From SVTX01 sp045132775 (GTDB lineage: Bacteria; Bacillota; Clostridia; Oscillospirales; CAG-272): DNA of 6,164 bases. The stretch lies in the NCBI GenBank assembly GCA_045132775.1, contig JBGUSX010000101.1:1-6164 (forward strand). The letters are read 5' to 3'. The translations under genes and the position numbers were made by a program. Of this stretch, positions 5,962-6,164 are shown in pieces. Below the pieces are notes generated by a model that worked only from the letters and a program-made list of their open reading frames with translations, did not search any database and was not told the DNA's origin. Position 1 is the stretch's first letter, and each line of letters begins with the position of its first letter.

Positions 5962-6164
5962 TTTCAAATTTTGATTTAGCGGTGTGTTAAGCCTTCCCCA
6001 GCGGGGAAGGGGGACCGCGGTAGCGGTGGATGAGGAGGTCATTTTTTCAAGGACTTCACGTCTTTTGTGAGCGTTGTTTCGTTGCAAAAGAATCCTTGTG
6101 CCACAATACAAAATCTACAAAATTCCCGTGGCGCACACCCTGATGGCGACCTCCTCATCCACCA
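5962..6164. mobile_element. Palindromic MITE-like repeat element, copy B (cut by window end)
   Basis: This tandem copy starts 356 bases after copy A. It shares TTTCAAATTTTGATTTA, the terminal GTGTGTTAA (5982-5990), the hairpin CCTTCCCC-agc-GGGGAAGG and then ACCGC-ggta-GCGGT. GGTGGATGAGGAGGTC (6025-6040) is an exact 16-base inverted match to GACCTCCTCATCCACC (6148-6163), with 107 bases between. The central part is diverged from copy A around 6108-6130, where CCACGGTACGACAGTGG is replaced by an unpaired sequence. The rest of the right arm lies beyond the window. Confidence 0.75.

Noticed and set aside
5465..5990. Several small open frames on both strands over the right-hand repeats
   Set aside because: They arise from the GC-rich repeat arms; their peptides (PPHPPPSVVPLPRWGRL and similar) are typical false calls over such repeats.
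5606..6164. Possible CRISPR array
   Set aside because: There are only two long copies with period 356, internal palindromes and similar rather than unique intervening sequence.

Overview
The window looks like a chromosomal accessory locus of a low-to-mid-GC Gram-positive gut bacterium, most likely an uncultured Clostridia member (Oscillospirales/Ruminococcaceae-like). The evidence is AGGAG-type ribosome binding sites, consensus sigma-A promoters, two MKKK...C lipoproteins with a Pro-Thr-rich spacer, Cys-rich CDxCG modules of a kind common in such genomes, and a dispersed palindromic repeat of the type that litters these genomes. The taxon is inferred from style, not from a marker gene.

Layout: 1-~158 is the right-hand part of a palindromic repeat element cut by the window edge. 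159-416 is a long control region with two good promoters (P1 204-232, P2 345-373) and several small inverted repeats. 417-4271 encodes a 1284-residue lipoprotein: signal peptide with lipobox, a strictly period-4 Pro-Thr linker, a first beta-helix-like domain, then a GH110-like right-handed beta-helix with a Cys-rich plus EF-hand-like module inserted in it. A strong terminator follows (4291-4319). A second transcription unit begins with a near-consensus promoter (4394-4422) and a shorter paralogue (4472-5531). This has the same kind of signal peptide and Cys-rich module but only the C-terminal part of the GH110-like domain, and its reading frame is broken twice. A strong terminator (5563-5594) closes it. 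5606-6164 holds two tandem copies of the same palindromic repeat, the second cut by the window edge.

Both genes run on the + strand, each with its own promoter and terminator, and are flanked on both sides by repeat copies in the same orientation. The large protein is best read as a cell-surface glycan-acting enzyme or binder (GH110 members are alpha-1,3-galactosidases). The small one lacks the putative catalytic aspartates, so if translated it would be a non-catalytic partner or a decaying duplicate. I found no tRNA, rRNA, CRISPR array, transposase gene or complete minus-strand gene. The most unusual items are the frameshifted half-domain paralogue, the metal-binding-like insertion in the enzyme fold, and the repeat element whose arms carry pairing-preserving base differences.
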